39,363 nt of DNA, from NCBI GenBank assembly GCA_027943245.1, contig JANDJZ010000547.1, positions 1 to 39,363 of the forward strand, written 5' to 3'. The first letter of the stretch is position 1; each line of letters starts with the position of its first letter. The stretch is from Acanthamoeba sp. SK_2022b. Its lineage: Eukaryota; Discosea; Longamoebia; Acanthamoebidae. Positions 9,911 through 24,773 of the stretch are shown one piece after another. Under the pieces are notes generated by a model. The model worked only from the letters and a program-made list of their open reading frames with translations, was not told the DNA's origin and did no database searches. Position numbers and translations under genes: made by a program.

Positions 9911-10389
9911 ACACCCACAGGCGGCCCTATGGGCCTACCCTAATTTGGGAAGGGGTCCCCTCTGGGGATGGATAGGTGTTTGGGGGGGGGGCACTTCTTG
10001 GCAACCTACAAAGCTTTGGGTGCAAGATATATGTCCATACCTGGTCAAAACCGAGACAAACTTGGTGCTTGCAGTAGTGGGTAGATATCTGAGGCCTGCA
10101 CCACAATGGTTCAAGTTATCAGGTATCTTTGGGCAAGGAGCGCACCACCAGAATTACATGCCAACAATGAGACGGTCACTACTGGCTGTGCCACTGACTT
10201 GACACCTCAAGGCCAAAGACCATCATGGCCCTTGGTTACACAACTGCATCTGGCCCAACTGCATGTCCAGCCACAGGTGCTACCAGTTGTGTTGGGAATG
10301 TGTCTGCCTCTTCCAATGCCAGTGCTGGTGATGGCCTACACAGCACAAGTACCCCTGCAAGTGCATTTGACCATGGCATGGACAAGAAT

Positions 10390-10716
10390 TCAAATGCAAC
10401 CAGTGGTGGTGGTTCTGCTGCAGACCAGACTCCCCAACTGCTGATCCAGTTCAAGTAAACCATGAGACTTGAGTGCGTAGACCATGCCTCTCTTCCAAAT
10501 ATTGAAGTTCATGCCATAAAACTTGCATGGAAGCTCTAAACACTCATAGAGAGCTGCTCCAGCAGAAGCAGGTACAAGTGCAGTATTCAGGGCAGTATGT
10601 ACTTCAAGAAAGGTAGAGGAGTTGGTATTCACATCATTTGGTCCAGCTTGAAGGTGTATTGGGCTTGGTGGAGGTGTATTTTTGACCTGTCTAGGGAAAA
10701 CATCATTGTTGTCATG
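10390..10716 (-). pseudogene. Gag-like fragment of a second copia element
   Basis: On the minus strand an open frame runs from about 10716 to a TGA at 10390. It contains the Gag signature KFYGMNFNIWKRGMVYALKS followed by HGLLEL, which matches the copia Gag pattern F-x-G-x-N-[FY]-x-x-W-K...L...G-L. It sits about 115 bp downstream of a primer site and putative LTR in the same orientation. After 10390 a neighbouring frame stays open for about 75 codons, suggesting a frameshift. Integrase and RT were not found for this element. Confidence 0.6.
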
Positions 10717-10831
10717 CTCCTTGCCATGGTCATTGTTGGTGTCAGCCTGGCTATGTAACGTTCTCCAGTATTGACTGCTCTCCCAGATCTGCCATGATGT
10801 ATAGTAAGGTGTAGTTCTGAGTGTAGAGCTC

Positions 10832-10844
10832 TGGGCCCATAACC
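10832..10844 (-). promoter_or_regulatory. Primer-binding site of second copia element
   Basis: The plus strand reads TGGGCCCATAACC, so the minus strand carries GGTTATGGGCCCA. This is the same internal initiator-tRNA-Met complement found at 4442-4454, immediately next to a TGTTG...CAACA segment. Confidence 0.8.
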
Positions 10845-11079
10845 TGTTGCACAGAGATGTGTGTGGGATAAAAAGAACAGTGATTTTATTTGAGAAGAGG
10901 TGGTTAGCATATGGCTCTGTGAAGTAAGTAGCTTGGTGAACTGTTGAGGTATGCAGGCCAGCACATTCATTGCTGTTGGACAGAAAACTTATGGAGATTT
11001 ACCAGTGATAAACAATGGTAAGTTGGCCAAATATAGAATATAGATGACGTGACAGATAGAATGAGTGTTGTCTACAACA
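10845..11079 (-). repeat. Putative 5' LTR of second copia element
   Basis: Read on the minus strand, the segment starts TGTTGTAGACAACA (about 11079) and ends CTCTGTGCAACA at 10845, next to the primer site. It has the TG...CA ends and TGTTG/CAACA inverted termini of copia LTRs, but no evident similarity to the LTR at 4241, so it is a different family. The outer end is inferred; no partner LTR or target duplication was found. Confidence 0.55.
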
Positions 11080-11417
11080 TATCATATGATGTGTGGATGG
11101 CTACCCTTCCCTGCCCTTGACTTCCTACTCCTCCTTCAGGCACTCCTTGCCCTCCTCCTGTTGTTGGCCTGGCCACAACGTTATGAGGACAGATTTCCCT
11201 GGTACTTATCCATCAACTTTTCACATACAGGTGCTGTTTTTCGTACCTCTGGCATCTTCCTTTTGGACGATTTGCCGCTTCGTGTGGTGTTCCTAATCGG
11301 TCCTCTTGTTCTTGCTCGTTCCAGAAAAAATCTGGGCGTGAATTGGTCTAATTACTTGTTGGCGTCGTAACTAAAACAGTTTTAACCTCCAGCTGCGCCC
11401 AAGACACGCCAACCAGC
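11080..11417. other. Spacer between second copia LTR and C2 gene
   Basis: No convincing gene is seen. The first part is CpG-poor like the transposon island; CpG content rises from about 11270 towards the C2 gene start, so the island edge and the C2 promoter/5' UTR probably lie in the last 150 bp. Confidence 0.4.
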
Positions 11418-12724
11418 ATGGGTAAGATACGCGTACGCATGATCAGCGCGAGGAACCTCGTCTCTGCCGATAGTAACGGTAATATCTGGTCTATCTAGAT
11501 GTTTGATTGAATAAATCAATCAACACCATGAATTTTCAAATTTGTGCTTAAATTCGTTTTACTCTCCGGCAGGCTATTCGGACCCATACTGCGTCATCGC
11601 AGTGGCCGGCGAGGAGAAGAAGAACTTCAAGAAGACCGCCACCGTCAAGAAAACCGTACTTTTTCAACTTATTTTTGTTGTGCTCCGTGCGTTCTATTTG
11701 TTGCTCCGTCCAATTCTCTTTTTGCTTCTGTTTGCACGGAGTTCAGTTGAATCCAAGCTGGAACGAGTCGTTTGAGTTCGAGCTGGGCTCCACTCCCACC
11801 CACCGCCAGCTCACGTTCCACGTCTACGATTGGGACATGCTTTCATCACGTACGTCCGACACACTAGGCGTGTGAATGCATTTCATTGGCTCACGCTCGT
11901 CAGCTCACACGAACAGACGACCCACTCGGTAACACCAGCTTGTCGGTGGACGATCTGTTCAAGGGTGAGGAGAAGGTGCAGTGGTACACCCTGCACAACA
12001 CCAAGCACGGCGAGATTCAGGTATGCAGTTGCGCACTGCAGCACAGTTTTTATTTATTTATTCATTTTTTTAAATTTGTTACTCACTCCGAATTGCAACT
12101 AGGTCGGCTTGACTGCCCTTGACTTTGGAATTGACCGAGCAGCCCAGCAGCACCAGCAGCAAGGCTATCCCCAGCAGGGCTACCCCCAGCAAGGCTACCC
12201 CCAGCAAGGCTACCCCCAGCAAGGCTACCCTCAGCAGGGCTATCCCCAGCAAGGCTACCCTCAGCAAGGCTATCCCCAGCAAGGCTATCCCCAGCAGGGC
12301 TATCCTCAGCAAGGCTACCCTCAGCAGGGCTATCCCCAGCAAGGCTACCCTCAGCAGGGCTACGATGGCCAGTACCAGCAGGGCTACCCGGCCCAGGGCC
12401 TCGCTCCGGCGCCCACGTACGGCCAGCCCGCGCACGGCGGCGCTCACTCTCCGTCGGTCGACCACCACCACGGCGGCAAGGGTACACGATCGCTCTCTAG
12501 CCCTCGACACGTGTCCTGTGATTGGTGCAAGGTGGCTCACACGTGTGTGTCTGCGTGTGGCGTTTGCAGAGCACAAGAACAAGGACGGCAAGAAGAAGAA
12601 CAAGGACAAGAAGAAGAAGGACGGCAAGGCTGCAAAGAAGGCCGGCAAGGCTGCCGGCAACGTCCTCAAGGGATTGGGCAGCGTCCTCTCCGTCGGCGTG
12701 GACGTCGCCTTTGGCGACGATTGA
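11418..12724 (+). CDS. C2-domain protein with PQQGY repeats and basic tail
   Basis: Six exons: 11418-11478, 11573-11655, 11747-11849, 11917-12020, 12103-12481 and 12570-12724, giving 294 residues in one frame. Residues about 1-115 form a C2 domain: [33 protein letters not shown] and HVYDWD. The SDPYC and DWD aspartates are typical Ca2+-loop positions, so Ca2+-dependent phospholipid binding is likely. Residues about 130-205 are 13 QQGYP units plus a QQGYD unit, followed by a Gly/Pro/His linker. The C-terminus ([17 protein letters not shown]) is strongly basic and could bind acidic lipid or nucleic acid. There is no transmembrane segment. Four introns are AT-rich or mixed and the last, at 12482-12569, interrupts a Glu codon. 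Confidence 0.88.
12158..12372 (+). repeat. 15-bp coding minisatellite (QQGYP)n
   Basis: Fourteen tandem 15-bp units encode QQGY[P/D]. Variation is almost entirely synonymous (CAG/CAA, TAC/TAT, CCC/CCT), which indicates recent unit turnover with protein-level constraint. Confidence 0.95.
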
Positions 12725-13263
12725 GCGCTGCGCGCCTCCGTCTCCCCCTCATACACACGAGTCCACGCTCTGTACACAATTTTTTGGATCAAGCGTCAAG
12801 GCGTTTTCCTGTTCCTCTTCTTCGCGGCCTTCAAGGTGGCTTGGTGTTGGCTTGGTGCACGTGTCTTTTATTCTTCATTTCATCCAGAGAGGAGGAAAGG
12901 AGGGAGAGCAGACAAGTCGACGATTTCAGGTGTTCGTCTTTCCGTAGCGAGGTCGGGCAGTGGGCCGAGAGCGCAGGCGAAGCGGCTGGGGCGAGGGAGG
13001 CGGAAGGTCGTTCATGACCCACCTCCTCAGCAGCAGACGCAACCGACGTAGGTGCAGCCACAACGAGTCGAACCATGTAGAAGAAGATGAAGACGAAGAC
13101 GAAGATGAAGATGAAGAAGCTCTGATAGGAGCAGGCGAAAGACCGCAGCGGGGAGCCTGCGGCCAGTCTGCGCAGTAGTCATCTTCTTCGTCGTCCTCGG
13201 TATCGCTGTGGCGGCCTCGACGACCGGTGGGGTCGATAGTGGTGGTGAAGATAATGGCGGCGC
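12725..13263. other. Convergent intergenic spacer
   Basis: This 539-bp stretch lies between the 3' ends of the C2 gene (plus) and the HEAT-like gene (minus). It holds a GTCGAC site near 12916 and an acidic-codon-like (GAAGAT/GAC)n tract at 13079-13118. No frame has a family signature, so I see only 3' UTR-like sequence and a simple repeat. Confidence 0.5.
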
Positions 13264-13662
13264 TCACAAGATGTTCCATTTGCCCGTCTTGTCGTACGAC
13301 ACGAGGGCCCGTCTCACCTGCCTCCTCACCTTGTCGCACTTGTCGTTGCGCATCGAGCGTAGGGCGTCGATCACCTGCTCCTCGCGCGCGCGCGGCGACC
13401 CGTCGCACAGAGTGTGCAGCACCTGGTAGCGCACCTGGTCGTCGGGATCGGCGGTCATCTCCAACACTCGTTCCCACAACTGGTCGACCTCCTTCCTCAC
13501 CTGGCACGGGCAGAACTCCCTAAGGGCTGCCAGCCGCTTGCGCGGGTCGCTCGAGCGCGACTGCTCCAGCAGGATCTCGAAGTCCTCCACGGCCTCGCTA
13601 TTCGAGGCGGCAGCGTAGGCGGAGGAGTCGATGTTCTTGGTGGTGGTGCGGCAGTACGACAT
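13264..13662 (-). CDS. Small HEAT-repeat-like protein
   Basis: A single-exon 132-residue frame with a complete start and stop. The sequence reads as paired amphipathic helices of the HEAT/ARM type: DPRKRLAALREFCPCQVRKE, then QLWERVLEMTADPDDQVRYQ followed by VLHTLCDG, then KCDKVRRQVRRALVSYD. The D-P-x-x-x-V-R-x-x-A/V pattern with conserved Asp and Arg is diagnostic of HEAT units. It probably acts as a protein-binding adaptor, with no catalytic residues visible. The first 35 residues are low complexity. It faces the C2 gene tail to tail. Orthology is not assigned. Confidence 0.75.
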   Translation of the reverse strand: MSYCRTTTKNIDSSAYAAASNSEAVEDFEILLEQSRSSDPRKRLAALREFCPCQVRKEVDQLWERVLEMTADPDDQVRYQVLHTLCDGSPRAREEQVIDALRSMRNDKCDKVRRQVRRALVSYDKTGKWNIL

Positions 13663-13859
13663 CTTGTTGGGTTGGGCTGGGTTGTAGGTTGGATTCAGAT
13701 CAGGGTCTGGTGTTGGCCTCGGTCCGCCGGGGCCTTCTTATGGGTGGGTGGTCGCGTCCGTTCGTGGCCTTTTCCCGGAGGCTACCCTTCAGCGAAGTCC
13801 TTATCTGCCCGTTTGGAATGTTTTTACAGTTTTATTGGGCCAATGGTGTACAACCTGTC

Positions 13860-14398
13860 CTACTGGGTGATCTTCTTCCTTCTCGCTTCGTGTAGCTCAA
13901 GCTTGGCGTTGAGTGTACGTTCGGCCTGTTGCTCCCGCGACAGACGATCGTGCCTGATGTTCGTCAAGTCCTCGCGCAGACGAGGCGCGCTGCCGTCGAG
14001 ATTGATGTTGGGGTTCACGCCACGACCGACAGGCCCGCGCGCGGGGTCAAGGGTGTCCCGCTTCAGATCTCTCCGCTCACGGAGCCGTGCGGCCGGTTCT
14101 TGGTCGCCCATCTTTGCCATCTTCTCACGCATACGCGCAACCTTCTGCAACAGAAAATTAAAAAAATATTAAAAATATCTGATAAAAAGAGAAATAAAGA
14201 AAAGAAAGGGCGCCGTACGGCGTGTCCGGCGAGGTTGGGGTGCAGCAGAGGGTTGGGGCGAGAGGGCTGCGACAAATCGCCGTCTCTTTCCGATTCCTGT
14301 TTCGCCTGTGCGACGATCGCAAGAATCCCAGCAACGACCACAACGACCATCAACCACTTCATCTTCATCGTCGTCTTTTTCGACTTCATTTTTCTCAC
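13860..14398 (-). CDS. Single-pass membrane or secretory protein with charged helical tail
   Basis: Two exons, 14398-14219 and 14144-13860, join in phase 0 to give 154 residues. The intron (14145-14218) has a GTACGG donor and an AT-rich body. Residues about 1-14 are basic, followed by the hydrophobic WLMVVVVVAGILAIVAQA (about 15-32), which could be a type II anchor or an uncleaved signal. The rest is hydrophilic and highly charged, with a predicted helix containing RMREKMAKM, LRERRDLKRD and LHEARRKK. Family unknown. It is divergent from the small membrane protein at 14599, about 200 bp away, so the two may share a promoter. Confidence 0.65.
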
Positions 14399-14598
14399 CG
14401 GAAAATTCTAATTAACCGCATTCTGTCGACGGGGAGAGAATGCGAACTATGTTCATCCATTTCATTGGCTTTTGGCTACCTTTCGAACGAAGAGGCGCCC
14501 ACAGCAGACCTCAAGCGCTTCCTAAAGTCCCACAGCCCAACAGACGACAACTCACGCACAGATAAAGAAGGAAGCAGAAGTACGACGCACGAAAGACG

Positions 14599-14814
14599 AT
14601 GGAGGACGTAAACTTGACCTGGCTTGACATGTTCGGGAACGGCATGGGCGTGGCGGTGGTTGCACTGGCGATCGTGGCGGTGGTCTTCTTCATGTGGTGG
14701 CCGGCCAAGGCCGCCAAGGAGACGCTCGACAAGAAGGGAGGAGGGGCCGCTGGCGCAAGCAAAGCCTCCGGAGGCGGCAGCGGCGCTCTGCGACGACGAA
14801 AGGTGGAGGACTGA
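14599..14814 (+). CDS. 71-residue single-pass membrane protein
   Basis: A complete single-exon frame. Residues 1-16 are mildly acidic (MEDVNLTWLDMFGNG), 17-34 are a hydrophobic span (MGVAVVALAIVAVVFFMWW), and the rest is a Lys/Gly/Ala/Ser-rich cytoplasm-like tail ending RRRKVED. A short acidic N-terminus, one membrane span and a basic juxtamembrane segment predict N-out/C-in topology. I do not recognise the family. The divergent neighbour at 13860-14398 also encodes a small one-span protein. Confidence 0.65.
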   Translation: MEDVNLTWLDMFGNGMGVAVVALAIVAVVFFMWWPAKAAKETLDKKGGGAAGASKASGGGSGALRRRKVED

Positions 14815-15176
14815 CCAACCAGGCAAAGTCAGGCGCGCCAACTGGAATGGGCAGTGTTGTTTTTATCCAATGACATTACAGAACCACCACTCCTCGACAC
14901 ATCAGTTATGTGCACTGGAAAATCTGTGATGGCTGTGGACGGTGGGTCACGTTCGCGTTCGTTGTGCTCCTAATTGGGGCCAAAATGTCCAACTGCAACG
15001 AACGGCGGCCTGCACAGTGGTTGACAAGTTTTCGTCAGTGCTTCGCGCAACCGGGCAGAGGAACAGTGCTGTCAAGCAACGGACAGGATCGCACTCTGCC
15101 CCACTACAAAACTGGTCCAGAGCCAGCCAACCCACAACTGAAGCCTATACACCGAAACACACCCACACTCAAGACC
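14815..15176. other. Spacer and upstream region of the alcohol dehydrogenase gene
   Basis: A 362-bp stretch with no recognised gene. The frame of the downstream dehydrogenase stays open upstream to about 14910, but composition and lack of similarity suggest 5' UTR/promoter rather than coding sequence. Confidence 0.4.
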
Positions 15177-16672
15177 ATGGCAACGAACATTGCAGCTAAG
15201 GTAGCGGAGAAGGTGATGGGCGACATCCCTACGTCCACCACGCAGGCCATGAACATCAGGCCCACGGGCGAGAAGATGCAGGCCGTCGTGTGGCACGGCA
15301 AGCGCGACGTGCGGGTTGACCTTGTTGACAAGCCCCAAGTTGTGGAGCCCAAGGACGCCGTCATCAAGGTACAACGCCATTCTAGAGACTCAGGAGGTTT
15401 GTTGCATGGGCGACTAACCTGTCAGTATTATGCTAGGTAACGGGCACGACCATCTGCGGGTCAGACCTGCACCTCTACAACGGCGAGATCATGCAGCTCA
15501 AGGAGGGCGACATCCTGGGCCACGAGTTCTGTGGCGTCGTCGAGAGCGTGGGCAGCGACGTGAAGAGCATCAAGGTGGGCCAGCGCGTCGTGGTCTCCTT
15601 CCAGATCGCCTGCGGCGAGTGCGAGTACTGCAAGAAGGGCCTCTCCACCATGTGCGACACCACCAACAAGTCGTCGGTCCAGAACGCACTGTACGGCCAC
15701 CGCTTCGCCGGCATCTTTGGCTACTCCCACTTTGCCGGCGGCTTCGCGGGCGGCCAGGCCGAGTTCGTGCGCGTGCCGTTCGCAGACACCAACCTGCTGC
15801 CCATCCCCGACAACATGCCCGACGAGAAGGCGCTCTACCTGAGCGACATCGTGCCCACCAGCTACCACGCCTGCAAGCGGGCCCACATCAAGCAGGGCCA
15901 CACGGTGGGCATCTGGGGCCTCGGGCCCATTGGCCTCCTGTGCGCCCGCTGGGCCAGGCTGATGGGCGCCAGCCGCGTCATCGGCATCGACAACGTCGAG
16001 GCCCGCCTCAAGTATGCCCGCAAGCACCTGGGCGTGGAGACCGTCAACTTTGACGAGGGCGACACGGTCAAGCAGGTCATGGCCCTCGTGCCGGGCGGCC
16101 TCGACCGGACCATCGACTGCGCGGCCTTCCGCTACGCCAAGGGCATGCTGCACAGGGTCGAGCGCGCGCTCGCCCTCGAGACCGACACCAGCGAGATCGT
16201 CAACGAGCAGATCAAGTGCGTAAGGAAGGTACATCATTAAATTACTATTTTTTTTAAAAAAATAGTATGTTGTTATTTTTCTTTTAATTATTTGTTAAAT
16301 TGACTTATTATTATTTCGTTGCAGTTTGGTCGTATCGTGCTGATCGCCGACTACGCGGGCCTGACGAACCACTTCAACATCGGCGCGATCATGGAGTTGG
16401 GCATCTCGCTCGTCGGCGGCGGCCAGGCGCCCACGCAGAAGTACTGGAAGATGCTGAGGGACGACTACATCAGCACGGGCAAGTTCGACCCGACCATCAT
16501 CCTCTCGCACAGGTTCGCGCTCGAGGAGTTCGCGGACATCTACAAGGCCTTCGACGAGAAGAAGGGCGGCATCCTCAAGGTTTTCGTCGAGACCAAGCAC
16601 AGCTTCCCGCGCGCCGAGGGCACGCCCCACCTGACCAGCGTCAGCAAGGCCGTTAGCCAGCCCATCTACTGA
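15177..16672 (+). CDS. Zinc-dependent alcohol dehydrogenase (formaldehyde dehydrogenase-like MDR)
   Basis: Three exons, 15177-15368, 15437-16228 and 16325-16672, encode 443 residues in the medium-chain dehydrogenase/reductase family. Catalytic zinc ligands are visible in TICGSDLH (Cys about 71) and GHEFCG (His about 96). A structural-zinc loop of the CGECEYCKKGLSTMC type follows. The NAD(P)-binding GLGPIG lies near residue 225. The CGSD/GHE context and the long insert after the zinc loop resemble glutathione-independent formaldehyde dehydrogenase and related FdhA-like enzymes, which oxidise an alcohol or aldehyde with NAD. The first 35 residues are an extension before MQAVVWHG; no clear targeting signal is seen. 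The second intron is extremely AT-rich with an A/T palindrome around 16243-16267. Confidence 0.92.
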
Positions 16673-16721
16673 GCGACGAGAGATTGGAGCGCCTACATCG
16701 ACCAATCACTTTTGTTTGCCA

Positions 16722-16727
16722 AATAAA
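16722..16727 (+). other. Candidate polyadenylation signal of the dehydrogenase gene
   Basis: AATAAA lies about 50 bp after the stop codon, in the 215-bp convergent gap shared with the BTB gene. A second ATAAAA follows at once. Confidence 0.5.
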
Positions 16728-16887
16728 AAAATAAAATGCAAGCCAATCGGCAGTTGTGTGGTTACAATGCAACGTTTGTAAAGAGTTGCAACAGCAATCT
16801 CTTGTGCTGGTATGTGAGAAATTGTGTACATTTCTTGGAGTGGAGCGGAGAGGTGGGGCGAGCGGCAGCACGCGACCCGGTCGTGTC

Positions 16888-17448
16888 TCAGTCGAGCAGG
16901 GTGCAGCCCTCTATCTTGATCTCGGCGCTGATGATGAGCTTGTCGTCGGCGATCACGCCGTCCAGCGCCAGCTTCTCCAGCTCGTAGCAGTGTCGCCAGA
17001 AGATGCCCGTTCGTCTGTGTGTGTTTGTTGGAGCATTTGTTGTGGGTTACACGGTCATGGAAAGAACGAGGCGCGGAGAATGCCACATACGCTTCGTCCA
17101 GCTGAGCGTCGGAATGCTGCATCGACGCGCTCACCTTCTTTGGATCGGCCTACGATGACGATGCGAGTGGAGTGAGTCGACAGAAAAGGCCAACAAGAGG
17201 AGAGGGGTGGGAACGCGCACGTTTTTGATGTCGACAGCAAAGGAGGCGTTCATGCGCCAGCCCTTGGGGAGCTGTCGCGCCCGCTTGGACACCGTGAGGG
17301 AGATGCCCAGCCAGCCCTCGTCCCGCACCAGCGACAGCCGCCACGGCCACCCGCCGACGATGAAGATCGGCGATTGGTAGAACTTCTCCGTGGAGCTGCA
17401 CACCTGCTGCCAGTCGGCGTACCACACGTAGCGCATCCCCAGCTTGTC

Positions 17449-17515
<67 letters not shown>

Positions 17516-19381
17516 AAGGGCTCAGCACGCAGTGGACGCGACGCTGCTGCGCGTCGCCGTGGCACGACGCACCTTGACGCAATCGACCAGGGACTGGATC
17601 TGATAGAACTTGGCCTCCTCCAGGAGCTTCCACAGCGTCCCTTCCTCTCTGTCAACGCCACGTGCGACGACGATGACGACCGTGGTCGGGTTAGGAGAGC
17701 GAGAGGGGGGGAGAGAGAAGGGGAGAGAGAAGGGGAGGATCTCACCTGGGGCTCACGGACAGCTCGTTGCTACGCAGAAAATTGAGCACGAGCCCAAAGA
17801 CGGACGGGTCCCGGTCGATAAAGACGGCGTCGTGCTCGTCCCGCGTCACCTGCGCAGGTTTGCCGAGAGAGACAGAGACAGAGAGAGAGAGAGAGAGGAG
17901 TGAGGCGTCGCGCCTGCAAAGAGATCACGTGCGCACGCACGCACGCACCTCGAAGCGGCCGGAAAACATGCGGGCGAGCATGTGGTCGGGATCCTTGAGC
18001 AGGGTGCTCCGCGTCGTCTCGAATATCTGACCACCTGCGGGACGCGGGATCGCTCATGAGCGACAACGCGCAGCGCTGTGTGTGTGTTTTGTGTGCTGTG
18101 TGTGCCGTGTGTGCTCTTACCAATGTTGAGTCGAACTTTGTTGGAGGCAAACTGCTGCACGGTGGCCATGCGGGCCTTGTCCTCCTCCCACTGCCGCCGC
18201 TCGTCGTCGATCTTGGCCTGCTCGAGCGCCAAAAGGCGCATGGCGGCCTCCTTCTCGCTCTCGAGCTCGATCATCATCGATTCGACGTAGTCGACTACGC
18301 GCACGTAGCCCTCGTTGAGGTGCTTGGCCAGCAGCGCTCGCCTCTCGGCCATCTTCTGGGCCCAGAGAGGCGTCGACGCGAGCACGCCCACTGCGGGGGG
18401 CACAGCGAGCTGCGGTAGAGGTGGAGGGGTGGCTGTTGCAATCGTTGAAGATGTGGACGTAGTAGAAGATGGATATAATGAAAATGCCGAGGTAGCGGGC
18501 AATCTGTCTATGAAAGATGGAGGAGGAGAGAGAACGCTGGCGACTGAGCCAGGAGGTGGCGCCCCCATGGTGGGAGGTGAAGAAGAGGACGGCGACGAGG
18601 GGAGCGATGTGGATGTGATTTGTGCAGTGGGACCCGAGGAGGTGGTGTCGATGGCCACCTGAGGTAATGGCGTGGCAGGCGACGCATGCTGGAATGGAGG
18701 CAGATTAATGATGTTCTTGATCAGATGTGCTGAGGTCGTGGGCAGAGACGGAGGGACCGGGGCAGAAGGAGAGGCGTAAGAGGAAGCAGAAGCAGTGTCC
18801 TTGTAGCGCTTATGAGGACCTTTCTTCTTGTTTGTCATCCATGCTGGGGTGGTCGAAAAAGGCGGGGGTGCAGAGATGGCAGACGCGACAGGTGCAGGTG
18901 CGATCTTGATGTTGTTGGTGATCGTGTGAATGGGTGGAGGAGAGGGAGAGCCCAACAACGCTGCTACCGAATGAGCTGCGGGCGAGGTAGTCTCGTTAGC
19001 CGCTGCCTTCTTCGCCAGGCGCGGGCTCGTTGAGGCTTTCTTCGCTTTTGCTGCCGGTGCTGGCTCGTTGCTGGCGTCGCTCTTGTCCTGCTTCCAATCT
19101 TCGCTCGAATTATTGTCGAGCGATTTGTGACGCTTGGTGCTTGGCTCTTCCTCTTTGACTGGCGCCTTGTCCCCATCGTCCTTCTCCTCTTTCCCTGGCT
19201 CGCCCGCATCATCGCTCGCCTCGTGCGCTTTCGTGTTCTCCCCCGTTCGATCTTCTTCCACATCGGCAGTAGATGGTCGCGCATTGGCGGCGCGTTTGCG
19301 CTTCTTGTTGCTGTCCTCGCCTTCCTGTCTCTCCACAGGCGGCGAGCTGCTGGCCACTGCCTGCTCCATGCTCCCCAACAA
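16888..19381 (-). CDS. BTB (KCTD/T1-type) protein with C-terminal MATH-like domain
   Basis: Seven exons: 19381-18121, 18034-17949, 17849-17746, 17648-17573, 17448-17221, 17149-17091 and 17014-16888, giving 646 residues (642 from the second Met at 19369). Residues 1-340 are Ser/Pro/Thr-rich and disordered with basic NLS-like runs (NKKRKR). A coiled coil follows (about 355-410, ESEKEAAMRLLALEQAKIDD). A T1-type BTB domain spans about 413-485: VRLNIGGQIFETTRSTL, LARMFSG, FIDRDPSVFGLVLNFLR. The C-terminal 135 residues look like a MATH/TRAF fold: FYQSPIFIVGGWPWRLSL, then WRMNASFAVDI, then DDKLIISAEIKI. MATH-BTB proteins are usually Cullin-3 substrate adaptors; that role here is inference. An upstream exon cannot be excluded. 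Confidence 0.85.
17452..17512. repeat. (CA)n microsatellite in BTB gene intron
   Basis: A 61-bp array ending 3 bases before the acceptor of the exon that starts at 17448; in the transcript it is (UG)n leading into GCAG and appears to replace the usual polypyrimidine tract. Confidence 0.95.
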
Positions 19382-19564
19382 GGTGTTAGGTTGTACGCCA
19401 CAAAGCCCCTCTTGCCGGCGCCGTGACGTGCCTTATCAAATGCCATTTGCGATCTTGTAATTTCGGTTACAAAATCATTAGGCAAGCATTCCAGTAACGT
19501 TCCGCAGATTTCTCATCAGCGATTGGCTGCAGGGGGTGATTGACGTCACTCTGAGTGATGGTGA

Positions 19565-19612
19565 GTTTCATTTCATTTCATTTGATTTCATAATTCATTT
19601 CATTTCATTTCG
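19565..19612. repeat. (TTTCA)n pentanucleotide repeat
   Basis: Imperfect TTTCA units lie in the 289-bp gap between the BTB gene start (minus) and the VPS53 stop (minus), about 60 bp beyond the VPS53 stop and so probably in its 3' UTR. Confidence 0.8.
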
Positions 19613-19670
19613 TTTGCGTCACATGTCCCCGTAAACATGTTCACGCGTTGACCGCGGGGCATTCCCGCGA

Positions 19671-24532
<4,862 letters not shown>

Positions 24533-24773
24533 GGCTCGCCACTCACAGCCAAAGCCAAGCAACTGCTTTTTTCTTTTTCGTTTTATTTGTTTCAATTTTT
24601 ATTTTTTCTTGAAAGAGCTATTTCACCACTCTCCAGGCCGGCTGCACATGGTACCTCGCTCAGCGCAATGTTGTGCAGATATATAGTTGCATTATTTTTC
24701 CATTAATCATAAAAGTTGAAGATGGAGGCTGAAGAAACTTGGCGCGCAGGAGTTGGCGCGGCACGAGGCAGAC

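Noticed and set aside
10225..10458. Plus-strand Ser/Ala/Gly-rich frame
   Set aside because: It overlaps the Gag-like minus-strand reading and has no signature; low complexity explains its openness.
12926..13507. 193-codon minus-strand frame overlapping the HEAT-like gene
   Set aside because: It is a shadow frame of the HEAT-like gene through GC-rich codons, continuing into a Ser-run simple repeat.
14910..15176. N-terminal extension of the alcohol dehydrogenase
   Set aside because: The frame is open upstream, but the encoded sequence shows no family similarity, and the ATG at 15177 gives a normal-length enzyme already carrying a 35-residue extension.
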